The notes under the pieces: model-generated
Databases searched by the model: none
Told to the model about the DNA's origin: nothing
The model's input: only the letters and a program-made list of their open reading frames with translations
Part shown: positions 32,289 to 40,235 of the stretch, piece by piece
Position numbering within the stretch: the first letter of the stretch is position 1
Layout: each line of letters opens with the position of its first letter
Program-made: the position numbers and the translations under genes
From: Algoriphagus aestuarii
GTDB lineage: Bacteria > Bacteroidota > Bacteroidia > Cytophagales > Cyclobacteriaceae
Direction: 5' to 3'
Length of the DNA: 64,000 nt
Assembly (NCBI GenBank): GCA_017051695.1
Contig: JAFIDK010000005.1
Span: 372,001-436,000 of the forward strand

Positions 32289-32750
32289 ATGGCAAAGAAA
32301 TCTTCCAAAGTCAATGAGCCGGCAGTAACCTACGCTAAAACAGCAAATCTTTCTGCTTCTGACATTCTTCATGTCGCCGTCAATGAATTGGATGAGCCAT
32401 TAAGCCGTTTGGAGACTTTTAGAAATGGCCTGGAGAAAAAATCTTTTGATGCCCTCAAAGAAATAGCAGGTCTGGATTACAATACATTAGCCACTGCTTT
32501 GGGTGTTTCATCCAAAACTCTTCAGCGAAAAGAAGTTTTTGACACCCTACAATCAGAAAAAATCTATCGCCTCGCAGAATTATATGCAATAGGGATCAAT
32601 TACTTTGGCAGAGAAGGTTTTAAAAGATGGATGGAGCGCCCACTATTTACCCTTGGAAACAGAAAGCCTTTGGAATTAATCGATTTGACCGAGGGAATGG
32701 ATCTTCTGAAAACAGAAATCATGAGACTCCAGTATGGCATCGCTATTTGA
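32289..32750 (+). CDS. Xre/MbcA/ParS-family antitoxin
   Basis: 153 residues: a helix-turn-helix-like region (LKEIAGLDYNTLATALGVSSKTLQRK) and the C-terminal ParS toxin-binding domain (LAELYAIGINYFGREGFKRWMERPLFTLGNRKPLELIDLTEGMDLLKTEIMRLQYGI). It precedes the RES toxin gene by 5 bp, the standard order for this module. It represses its operon and neutralises the toxin in characterised cases. Confidence 0.92.
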   Translation: MAKKSSKVNEPAVTYAKTANLSASDILHVAVNELDEPLSRLETFRNGLEKKSFDALKEIAGLDYNTLATALGVSSKTLQRKEVFDTLQSEKIYRLAELYAIGINYFGREGFKRWMERPLFTLGNRKPLELIDLTEGMDLLKTEIMRLQYGIAI

Positions 32751-32755
32751 TCAAC

Positions 32756-33211
32756 ATGATTGTCTATCGAATAGCATTAACCGAATACAACGATACCAGT
32801 GGCACAGGAGCAAAACTTTTTGGAGGCAGATGGAATCTACCTGGTCATCCTGCTATTTACGCCGGATCAAGTATTTCTTCTTCGCTGTTGGAAAGACTGA
32901 CGATCGACCCGGAGTTATTTTCTTCTGACCGTTTTATCAAGTACTCCGTCATGGAAATACAGATTCCTGAGAAACTGATTTTTTCTCCAAAAATTGACGA
33001 CCTCCCTTATAACTGGAACCAACTCCCGCCTTCCAAAACTTCACAGGAATTCGGAACCAGTCTGTTAACTTCCAATATATTGTGTTTTGAAATACCATCT
33101 GTGGTAGATCCGACTTCATTGAATTTCGTTATCAACCCAGTTTCAGAGAAATTCCACCTTATCACTTTCAAAACCTACCCTTTACAACTCGACCAAAGAA
33201 TCATTAAATAA
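32756..33211 (+). CDS. RES-domain toxin
   Basis: 151 residues from MIVYRIALTEY; the open frame extends upstream inside the antitoxin gene, but Met at 32756 fits both the family start and the gene spacing. The RES core is visible: an early Arg in VYRIA, GGRWNLPGHPAIYAGSS, LLERL with the conserved Glu, and IPSVVDPTSLNFVINP. Characterised RES toxins deplete NAD+ by phosphorolysis. Works with the preceding ParS antitoxin. Confidence 0.9.
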   Translation: MIVYRIALTEYNDTSGTGAKLFGGRWNLPGHPAIYAGSSISSSLLERLTIDPELFSSDRFIKYSVMEIQIPEKLIFSPKIDDLPYNWNQLPPSKTSQEFGTSLLTSNILCFEIPSVVDPTSLNFVINPVSEKFHLITFKTYPLQLDQRIIK

Positions 33212-33230
33212 GATTATTATTAAGATAAAT

Positions 33231-34370
33231 CTACTTTCCTTCCGGAAGGATCTTCAACTTATAATAAATCACCTGATCTTCTTCCGTTTCAAAGAAATCC
33301 TGGTCTTTTTTGGCCAATATCTCACCATTTTCAGTTATAGCCCTGCTGAAAATCAGCCCATCTGGAACTTCTATTCCTTTTTGGATCAATTTGTTTTCAG
33401 AATCAAATACTGCGGCAAAGGTGTTTTCATAGAAATCAGCATTAGGTTCTGTCAGCAGATTTTGCACCTGTTCTTCTGGAATGCCCTTCTTATAAAATAC
33501 TATCGTCTTTCCATCAAAACGATACAACTGCAAAATCAGAGCGGGTCTTTGGTTACTTATGGAATACTCCATTGCCACCTCAAAACTTTCAGCCCTAGGT
33601 AAAACAGCTTCCTCCACTTCCAAATCAACTGTTTTTTCCAGGACAATTTCCTCCCCAACTTCCTTATACACATAATATTTCAACTCAAAAAGAAAATGGA
33701 GATACCACTTATCACCCAACTTTTGGATCTTGGGAAATGGAAAAAAATAGAAATTTCCATCTGCATAAATGGACGTTTGGGGAAAATCCATCGTGTCATG
33801 CCGCTCCATAGAGACCGTGTCCAACACTTCCAAAAAAGGTGCGCTGTTCAAGTATTTCACAAAATCTATTTCCCCACCTATTCCCAAGTCCTCAAAATTC
33901 GCCGGCTTGAAATAGGTGATTTTATTACCCAAAGAGGAAAATGCCGGATCTATGGAATTGTTATGGATGATGTACTGATAGGGTAATCTGACTGAGCGTT
34001 TAATTCCCCCATTTTTTTCCACAAAATGAAAACCGCTTGCCGAACTCAGAATATTCAACATTTCATTTCTATAGGATAAGAGAAATATCCCTTGCATGGA
34101 ATTCGGGCCTTCACTAGGGATGATTAACGAGGATGTGAGTTCCCCATGAGTGTCGATAAACAAAAGTTCCTGATCAATTTTTGTTATTGCCACAAACTCC
34201 TGAGAAACCGAATCATAATCTTGAATCCACAAATCCCCTAAGTAATCAATCTGTAGAGAATCGGTGATTTCTACCTGAAAATCCTGCTTATAGTCCGTAG
34301 TAATATCCTTTCTATTGCAACTAGCCACCAATATGAGAAGGATGAAAAATGAAAAATATAATTGCTTCAT
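33231..34370 (-). CDS. DUF4221-like lipoprotein, paralogue 2
   Basis: 379 residues with an SPII signal (ILLILVASCN). It resembles the lipoprotein at 1347-2480: both begin the mature part with (V/E)ITDSLxID(H/Y)L, have propeller-like strands (ELLFIDTHGELTSSL) and end in a domain with IFSRAITENGEILAKK-type strands. Function unknown. It lies downstream of the CotH-like gene on the same strand, 79 bp after it. Confidence 0.72.
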   Translation of the reverse strand: MKQLYFSFFILLILVASCNRKDITTDYKQDFQVEITDSLQIDYLGDLWIQDYDSVSQEFVAITKIDQELLFIDTHGELTSSLIIPSEGPNSMQGIFLLSYRNEMLNILSSASGFHFVEKNGGIKRSVRLPYQYIIHNNSIDPAFSSLGNKITYFKPANFEDLGIGGEIDFVKYLNSAPFLEVLDTVSMERHDTMDFPQTSIYADGNFYFFPFPKIQKLGDKWYLHFLFELKYYVYKEVGEEIVLEKTVDLEVEEAVLPRAESFEVAMEYSISNQRPALILQLYRFDGKTIVFYKKGIPEEQVQNLLTEPNADFYENTFAAVFDSENKLIQKGIEVPDGLIFSRAITENGEILAKKDQDFFETEEDQVIYYKLKILPEGK

Positions 34371-34449
34371 ATCATGTATTTAAAACCAACCACAAGATAG
34401 AAGTGAGCCCAGTACCCAAATGTTAAAACAACTTAGTTCCTGTTAAAAA

Positions 34450-35478
34450 TTATTGTCGACATGTCATCATTATCTGGCTTTCAAATAATCGGTCATGTTC
34501 CAAAATCAAAAAGAACTCCTCGAGATAGGAGGTAAAAACCTTATAATCTCCTTTGTTGATCATACTTTCATAAGAACCTACAAGCTCATAAAGCTCTGGT
34601 TTCTTTGCCAGAAATTCTTTTCTGATTGCCTGCATCAAAGACTCTTCTCTGCAATATCCACGATACAATCGCTCGGTCACATGCTCTATATCCACTAAGT
34701 TGCTTACCTGGGAATAAGGAGGATTGACCAAGCCTGTCATATCAAAATCATAGGCCAAAGGAACCACCGTTTTTGAATCCAGTTTTAGGATCTTCATATT
34801 GTGTTGAAACATCGTTGACCAATCGGTATTCCCAATCATCAACTGAAAAAAATCATGTCTCACTGCCGCAGTATCTTCCAATAAAGTCCCAAGTATCTTC
34901 TTGCCATCCAATATCTCTCCCCCAAATCGATCTGCCACTTCATCATCATCCTCTATAAAAAAACCTATCAACTCATTGATTTCCCCTTTTTTATCATCTT
35001 CATTTTCAAAATAAACCTTGACCAATCTAGTCTGAAACGTATATCGCGTGATAGGTTCTGCGAGTTTGTAACACACATACTCTTTGATAATGTCATCATC
35101 AGCCCCATTCATCTTGTTACATGGAATGACTAATTTCAGATTCCTGTTTCCGTCAAAAATGGTTTCTTTCGCCTGCTTTTTCTTGATTTTTACTCGAAGT
35201 GGCGGATAATAACAATTGCTCAACCGGAAATTGCCCCTAACTCTCAAATCTATATCCAGAGAATCCCACTCACCGGTTTTTTCATTTTTGTACTGCAAGA
35301 TGCTTTCTACATAGGTAGAATCATTGGATTCCTTTTTGAGATCCTTTATAGAAAACTTCATCCGGATCTCAATAGGCTCCTCATCTGCAAAGAGATCTAT
35401 TGGTTCTTGAGCGTACACATTGGTGGCAAAAAACAGAATTAAAAAACAAAATGGAACCCCTACAAATAATCTTTTCAT
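34450..35478 (-). CDS. Exported CotH-like protein of unknown function
   Basis: 342 residues from MKRLFVGVPF, giving a signal peptide ending VYAQ; the upstream in-frame Met would add a charged stretch before it. Motifs recall CotH-like atypical kinases: DIDLRVRGNFRLSNCYYPPLRVKIKKK, NRNLKLVIPC, KEYVCYKLAEPITRYTFQTRLVKVYF, GFFIEDDDEVADRFGG, an HNMKILKL strand and VPLAYDFDMTG, where an Asp-Phe-Asp could bind metal. I do not have firm homology, so kinase activity is only a suggestion. Confidence 0.7.
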   Translation of the reverse strand: MKRLFVGVPFCFLILFFATNVYAQEPIDLFADEEPIEIRMKFSIKDLKKESNDSTYVESILQYKNEKTGEWDSLDIDLRVRGNFRLSNCYYPPLRVKIKKKQAKETIFDGNRNLKLVIPCNKMNGADDDIIKEYVCYKLAEPITRYTFQTRLVKVYFENEDDKKGEINELIGFFIEDDDEVADRFGGEILDGKKILGTLLEDTAAVRHDFFQLMIGNTDWSTMFQHNMKILKLDSKTVVPLAYDFDMTGLVNPPYSQVSNLVDIEHVTERLYRGYCREESLMQAIRKEFLAKKPELYELVGSYESMINKGDYKVFTSYLEEFFLILEHDRLFESQIMMTCRQ

Positions 35479-35791
35479 AATCAATTTTTTAAAAATGTAT
35501 TTGAAAACACTTAGTTTTATCAAGCATTCTTCCTTTTATAGAAAATCACAGAGGAAATGACCTTCTCTATATTAGGCCACCAAAGAAAATGCCCTCTAAT
35601 CTCATTTTGCTAAAAATCCTGAGCCAATAAAACCGCCCCCTTTCTTGCACCAAAATAATTCAATTTAGAACTATAATTTTACTTAGAAAGTAAATCAATA
35701 AATTGAACAACAACAATTTACAACTCTAAAATATAGGATTTTTTTAATACAAATCCGATTACAAAGTTGAGGTAATTCAAAGGAAAAAGTT
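35479..35791. other. Gap between the DUF1080 and CotH-like genes
   Basis: About 310 bp, strongly AT-rich, presumably holding the promoter of the CotH-like gene on the minus strand. No terminator, repeat, RNA gene or credible frame is visible. Confidence 0.45.
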
Positions 35792-36517
35792 TTACTCTAT
35801 TCCAGTTAATAAAATATTCTTAAACTCTACTTCGGCTCCTTCTGCCTGTAATGCGATCTGGCCTTTCTCAGCTGTCGCTCCATACCCATCATTGACCAAG
35901 TCTCCATTTAGCCAAACTGTAATTTTGTCCTCAATACAGGTGATTTTAATATGATTCCATTCTCCAAGTGGCTTCTCAGAGTCATCAGTTAAGTTTTTTA
36001 CTCTTCTTTCTTTCCCTTCAGATACGCCCCAATCTTCCTTGGGACCACGTCGGCTTTCCATCTCATCCACTGTTATATCTTGCTGGATGCACCAAAAATC
36101 CCCTGCATTGCTATGCATCAGTTGGACTTCAATGGATTTGGGAAACATCTCGTACAAAGCTCTCAGCTCTGAAGCATGAACCAAAACCCCACAATTACCT
36201 GGCTCTCCAGTAAATCTATAATCGAGTTCCAATGTATAATTCTCATATTCCCGATCTGTGATCAGATGACCCTCTGGTGTCCCTAAACTTACCAATAATC
36301 CATCCCGGACAATAAATGGAACACGTAAACTACTATCGGCCTCTAGATCGGGCACATCAATATGCCATCCTTCTAGATTTTCTCCATTGAATAGAGAAAT
36401 TTTGCCTAATTGCTCATCCAACTCAGGTTGCTCTTCTGCTTTTTCTTTAGAATCACATTGCCAAAAAAGTATAGCACCAATGACAATCAGTAGAGAATAT
36501 TTAGATCGAAAATTCAT
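35792..36517 (-). CDS. DUF1080 (3-keto-disaccharide hydrolase-like) lipoprotein
   Basis: 241 residues with a lipoprotein signal (VIGAILFWQCDSKE). The mature part is the DUF1080 concanavalin-like fold: SLFNGENLEGWHID, GLLVSLGTPEGHLITDREYENYTLELDYRF, NCGVLVHAS, EVQLMHSNAGDFW and GEWNHIKITCIEDKITVWLNGDLVNDG. Some DUF1080 enzymes cleave 3-keto-glycosides in Bacteroidetes; others only bind sugar. It starts 21 bp after the formate/nitrite channel gene stop. Confidence 0.92.
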   Translation of the reverse strand: MNFRSKYSLLIVIGAILFWQCDSKEKAEEQPELDEQLGKISLFNGENLEGWHIDVPDLEADSSLRVPFIVRDGLLVSLGTPEGHLITDREYENYTLELDYRFTGEPGNCGVLVHASELRALYEMFPKSIEVQLMHSNAGDFWCIQQDITVDEMESRRGPKEDWGVSEGKERRVKNLTDDSEKPLGEWNHIKITCIEDKITVWLNGDLVNDGYGATAEKGQIALQAEGAEVEFKNILLTGIE

Positions 36518-36538
36518 AAGAAGGATGTTAAAAACTCA

Positions 36539-37459
36539 TTATTTGTTGCTGACAATGTTATAAACAAATGCCCTGTATTTGATCAATCCAACGAAAATCG
36601 CCCCGCCAAAGGCGTTTCCCAACAAGGCCAAACTCTGAAAAGAAAGATAATCCAATAAACTGATATCCGGCGAATTCAACATCCCCGAAAACACTTCGAT
36701 ACTACCGATGATGCTGTGGTGTAATCCTGTGAAAGCCAGTACTGAAGTAATCAAAAAGATCATCACAATTCTGCTGATCGTATCTCTTACAGAGGCCAGT
36801 AGCCAGGACAACAAGCCCATCAGCCATCCTGCCACGATGGCGCTCACCAATATGACCTGAGGAGCAGAATCTACCACATGTGCAGCAATTGTCCCCACAA
36901 CTTTCGCATCGAAAATTCCAAGTCTAGGTCCAAGCCAGTTAAGGATCAATGCCATCATATATCCTCCGATTAAATTGCCACTGATGACAATCCCCCACAG
37001 TCGGAGCATTGCCCCCACCGTCTGTTTTTTATTCAAAACCGGTAAAGTCAATAAAGCTGTCTGTTCGGTAAAGAGAATGCTTTGCCCTAAAACCACTAAT
37101 ATAAACCCCAAAGGATAAACCAGTGAGATCATTTTAAAAACAGTGTCTTCCGCCATCTTCCCTCCCAAAAAGAAAAACACCGTACAAATCATCAAATAAC
37201 TAAACCCGATTTCCAACCCTGCGGTAATCGAACTCAAAAAAAGACTGCTGGGACTTTTTTCGTAAGTCTCTTGAGCATCAGAGATTTGATCGCGCAAAAT
37301 CTCACCATGTGATTTAGGCAAGTCTTTCCCCGTTCTTTTGGTGCCTTGGATTTCTTTATCGATAACTTTCTGCTTCTTCTTTTCTTCTGCTGCCAGCCTT
37401 TTCTCTTCTGCCGCCTGCTTTTTCAAATCCGCTTCCAAGTTTTTATCTTCTTTTTCCAT
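36539..37459 (-). CDS. Formate/nitrite transporter-family channel (YfdC-like)
   Basis: About 306 residues with ATG at 37459. The first 55 residues are a Lys/Glu-rich, probably coiled, cytoplasmic arm. Six membrane helices follow with the FNT/aquaporin-like pattern (SITAGLEIGFSYLMICTVFFF, GQSILFTEQTALLTLPVL, WGIVISGNLIGGYMMA, FTGLHHSIIGSIEVF, GNAFGGAIFVGLIKY). Transports formate, nitrite or another small anion; the long arm and sequence favour the YfdC subgroup, whose substrate is unknown. Downstream of a truncated haemoglobin. Confidence 0.9.
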   Translation of the reverse strand: MEKEDKNLEADLKKQAAEEKRLAAEEKKKQKVIDKEIQGTKRTGKDLPKSHGEILRDQISDAQETYEKSPSSLFLSSITAGLEIGFSYLMICTVFFFLGGKMAEDTVFKMISLVYPLGFILVVLGQSILFTEQTALLTLPVLNKKQTVGAMLRLWGIVISGNLIGGYMMALILNWLGPRLGIFDAKVVGTIAAHVVDSAPQVILVSAIVAGWLMGLLSWLLASVRDTISRIVMIFLITSVLAFTGLHHSIIGSIEVFSGMLNSPDISLLDYLSFQSLALLGNAFGGAIFVGLIKYRAFVYNIVSNK

Positions 37460-37538
37460 ATTCAATTTTTAAGCTGCACCTTTTAAAAAACGATTCCATG
37501 CATCATATTATATAAACAAAGTAATTGCCTTTTAAGGG

Positions 37539-37940
37539 TTAAGTTTTATCTAGACGAGCCTCCCAAATTCTCATAAAAAGCATATGAGCCATTCGCCTCG
37601 CATGTTCTTTAGCATAATCGGCTACTTCTCCTTCAAAATATCGGTCAATGGTACTGAACCATAATTCAAGCCAGTTTCCAAAATGAGCCTGCTCAATGCT
37701 GTTATCTACTGCCTCATCTACTTCACGATGTACTTTTGTAGGGTTAAACTTCCCAGCTCCGGGACCAGTTTGTAAAAGGATCATTTCCCAAAAATCAGAA
37801 AGGTGAACCAGGTGATGCTCCCAATCATTCACCACTCCATTAAAAATCGGTCCAAGAGTTTCATGGACACGGATTTGATCATAAAATCTTCGCACCAAAA
37901 AATTCACTTCTTTCCTACTTCTGATAGCTATTCTATCCAT
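37539..37940 (-). CDS. Group III truncated haemoglobin
   Basis: 133 residues with the two-over-two globin pattern: VNFLVRRFYDQIRVHETLGPIF, HHLVHLSDFWEMILL, VHREVD with candidate proximal His71, HFGNWLELWFSTIDRYFEG and HARRMAHMLFMRIW. Group III truncated globins bind O2 or NO and help respiration or nitrosative-stress defence. It begins 1 bp after the NPP phosphodiesterase stop, so it is co-transcribed with it. Confidence 0.92.
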   Translation of the reverse strand: MDRIAIRSRKEVNFLVRRFYDQIRVHETLGPIFNGVVNDWEHHLVHLSDFWEMILLQTGPGAGKFNPTKVHREVDEAVDNSIEQAHFGNWLELWFSTIDRYFEGEVADYAKEHARRMAHMLFMRIWEARLDKT

Positions 37941-37941
37941 T

Positions 37942-39192
37942 TTAGTATCTTAATATCGGTTGGAGTGTCTCTAGGTTCCCATCAATGTCAGCGGGGACCG
38001 GAAGTCCCAGAATCTTACAGATCAAGGGGTAAATATGAATATTATCAAACGAATCGATCTTCAATCCTTCTTGAATCTGTGGACCATTTGCATAGAAAAT
38101 CCCATGCATTTCAGGATATTTTTGACTGAAACCATGTGTTCCTCTGACAGAAGTACCATCTATCCGCATTCTTCTGGTTATTACCTCTCGGTATTCTTCA
38201 TTTTCCATGAAATAATATCCAAGGTCAGCCAATAGAATGACATCTCCTATCCGATCTCCATAAACGCTTAAATCCTGGTAACAAATTGGATCCGAAGAAT
38301 CAAATACCCTAAATCCATCTTCAAATTGTTGCATTCTCTGGATTGCCTCCTTTTTATCCTCGGGATCATCCAAGTAGACATGTACCAAAGCCCCGCTATT
38401 GACCACACGTCCAGATACCCCTTCTGTGATTTGATCCAATGCGATGTAATTATCTGCTGATACATCTGCCATCCCATGATCAGAAACGATGAAAATATTT
38501 ACATCCTGATCGAGACTTTTCACCCCTTCAAATAAAGCCCCCAATTCCCGATCCAAGCGATTCAGCCCTTCGGAAAGCCGCTTATCATTCTCCGCACCAT
38601 ACATATGCCCCAGGTCATCCATATCTGAGAAATACATGGTAATCATTCTTGGTTTCAATGAATCCGGCATCTGTAGCCATTCAAATACCTGACTCACCCT
38701 TGTCAAATTATTGACTCTTCCATCGTAATCAAAATAGTAACTTGGACGCGTATTCTGAACGTCTGCTTCAGAACCAACAAAGAAATAACTGGCCGCTTTT
38801 ATCCCATTTTTTTCAGCTAATACCCAAAGTGGCGTACCTCCGTACCAGCTTCCATCTGTCACCAATTCCCGTTTATTGATTCGGTATTCCTGCTCCTTTT
38901 TAGGATTGTAAAAGGAATTGTCCACGATTCCATGATGCTCCGGACGCATTCCAGTAGCAATGGTATAATGATTTGGAAAAGTCTTAGTAGGAAAAGAAGG
39001 TATTAAAGAAGTAGCGGAAGTACCATTGGCAATAAACCTTGACAAGTTTTCGGGCTGAAAGCGATCTACATAATCATATCGAAACCCATCCAGAGAAATC
39101 AAAATTACTACAGGCTCTTTTGTCTCCTGAGAGAATGAAATGGTTTGGGAACCAAATACCAGGACGAATAAAAAGAATAGCGTTTTTTTCAT
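37942..39192 (-). CDS. Nucleotide pyrophosphatase/phosphodiesterase (NPP family), exported
   Basis: 416 residues with a signal peptide (LFFLFVLVFGSQTISFSQ). The alkaline-phosphatase-superfamily site is complete: Asp35 in ISLDGFRYDY, Thr71 nucleophile in PTKTFPNHYT, DMDDLGHMYG, VSDHGMA and the late GTHGFSQKYPEMHGIF. NPP enzymes cleave nucleotide or phospholipid diesters. First gene of a minus-strand run that continues with a truncated haemoglobin, an FNT channel and a DUF1080 lipoprotein. Confidence 0.93.
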   Translation of the reverse strand: MKKTLFFLFVLVFGSQTISFSQETKEPVVILISLDGFRYDYVDRFQPENLSRFIANGTSATSLIPSFPTKTFPNHYTIATGMRPEHHGIVDNSFYNPKKEQEYRINKRELVTDGSWYGGTPLWVLAEKNGIKAASYFFVGSEADVQNTRPSYYFDYDGRVNNLTRVSQVFEWLQMPDSLKPRMITMYFSDMDDLGHMYGAENDKRLSEGLNRLDRELGALFEGVKSLDQDVNIFIVSDHGMADVSADNYIALDQITEGVSGRVVNSGALVHVYLDDPEDKKEAIQRMQQFEDGFRVFDSSDPICYQDLSVYGDRIGDVILLADLGYYFMENEEYREVITRRMRIDGTSVRGTHGFSQKYPEMHGIFYANGPQIQEGLKIDSFDNIHIYPLICKILGLPVPADIDGNLETLQPILRY

Positions 39193-39494
39193 AAAAAAAG
39201 AATTTAGACGAAAATACCTTTTGAAATCTCCAATGCAATAAAAACTCTTCAGGAACCATGATTCTTTCCGATTCGGTAAGAGCGGAAAACCCTATGGAAC
39301 AATCATCCTTTTACCAGCTCAAAATTACTATTTGAAATTTCCCTAACCAATTCCCTAAATAGGGATAAAAACTGTGGAGCTCTCCCCAATTTCGGGAATA
39401 TTTTTCCATCGAAAAACTTCAAAAACACTCATTCCAGCCTAAAATCGCAATGGTATATGAATTGAACTACAGGAAAGTATCAAACAAAAACAAC
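39193..39494. other. Divergent gap between the NPP gene and the OmpA-family gene
   Basis: About 300 bp, AT-rich; must hold both promoters. No conserved promoter pair, repeat or coding frame was convincing. Confidence 0.45.
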
Positions 39495-40172
39495 ATGAAA
39501 ACGACCAACAAAATTCTTTATACCCTAATGATCGCTTCCGCCTCGCTGGGGGCGGTAAGCTGTAAGTCCAGCAATGCTGTAAAAGGTGGTGCCATCGGAG
39601 GCGCAGCCGGGGGTGTTTTAGGTGGAGTAATTGCCGGCAAAGGAAATACGGCCACAGGAGTGCTGATCGGTTCAGCCATCGGTGGTACAGCTGGTGCCAT
39701 CATCGGTAATCAAATGGATAAAGCTGCTGAGGAACTAAGAAGAGACTTGGAAGGAGCAACCGTGGAGCGAGTTGGAGAAGGTATTAAAATCACTTTTGAT
39801 TCAGGGTTGATGTTTGCAGTAGATAAATCTGACTTGAATGCCAACTCCAGAGACAATCTGACCGAACTGTCAGAGACCTTAAAGAAATATGAGGATACCA
39901 ATATCCTTGTTGAAGGTCATACGGATGCTACCGGTTCGGACGAATATAACCTCGACCTTTCTAAAAGAAGAGCCTATTCGGTAGAGGATTATTTAACTGA
40001 TTTGGGAATAGCAAAATCCAGATTGGAAACTTCCGCCTATGGCGAATCACAACCTGTTGCCACTAATGAAACTGAAGCTGGAAGACAGCAGAATAGACGA
40101 GTAGAGGTAGCTATTTATGCCAATAAAAAGATGCAAAGAATGGCTGAACGAGGCGAGTTGGGTCAGGATTAA
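39495..40172 (+). CDS. OmpA-family lipoprotein with glycine zipper
   Basis: 225 residues from MKTTNKILYT, with SPII signal (SLGAVSCK). A Gly-rich zipper (GGAIGGAAGGVLGGVIAGKG, GSAIGGTAGAIIGNQMD) that can insert in membrane is followed by an OmpA C-terminal peptidoglycan-binding domain: FDSGLMFAVDKSDL, ILVEGHTDATGSDEYNLDLSKRRA and RQQNRRVEVAIY. It links the outer membrane to murein. A strong terminator follows. Confidence 0.93.
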   Translation: MKTTNKILYTLMIASASLGAVSCKSSNAVKGGAIGGAAGGVLGGVIAGKGNTATGVLIGSAIGGTAGAIIGNQMDKAAEELRRDLEGATVERVGEGIKITFDSGLMFAVDKSDLNANSRDNLTELSETLKKYEDTNILVEGHTDATGSDEYNLDLSKRRAYSVEDYLTDLGIAKSRLETSAYGESQPVATNETEAGRQQNRRVEVAIYANKKMQRMAERGELGQD

Positions 40173-40202
40173 TCTGATCGACAAGCCCTATTTATAGATC
40201 CG

Positions 40203-40233
40203 AAAGGCGACCGATTTGGTCGCCTTTCTTTTT
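40203..40233 (+). terminator. Rho-independent terminator after the OmpA-family gene
   Basis: Ten-pair stem AAAGGCGACC/GGTCGCCTTT with loop GATTT, followed by CTTTTT. It lies immediately before the end of the convergent TPR membrane gene and may also slow transcription from that side. Confidence 0.88.
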
Positions 40234-40235
40234 GG

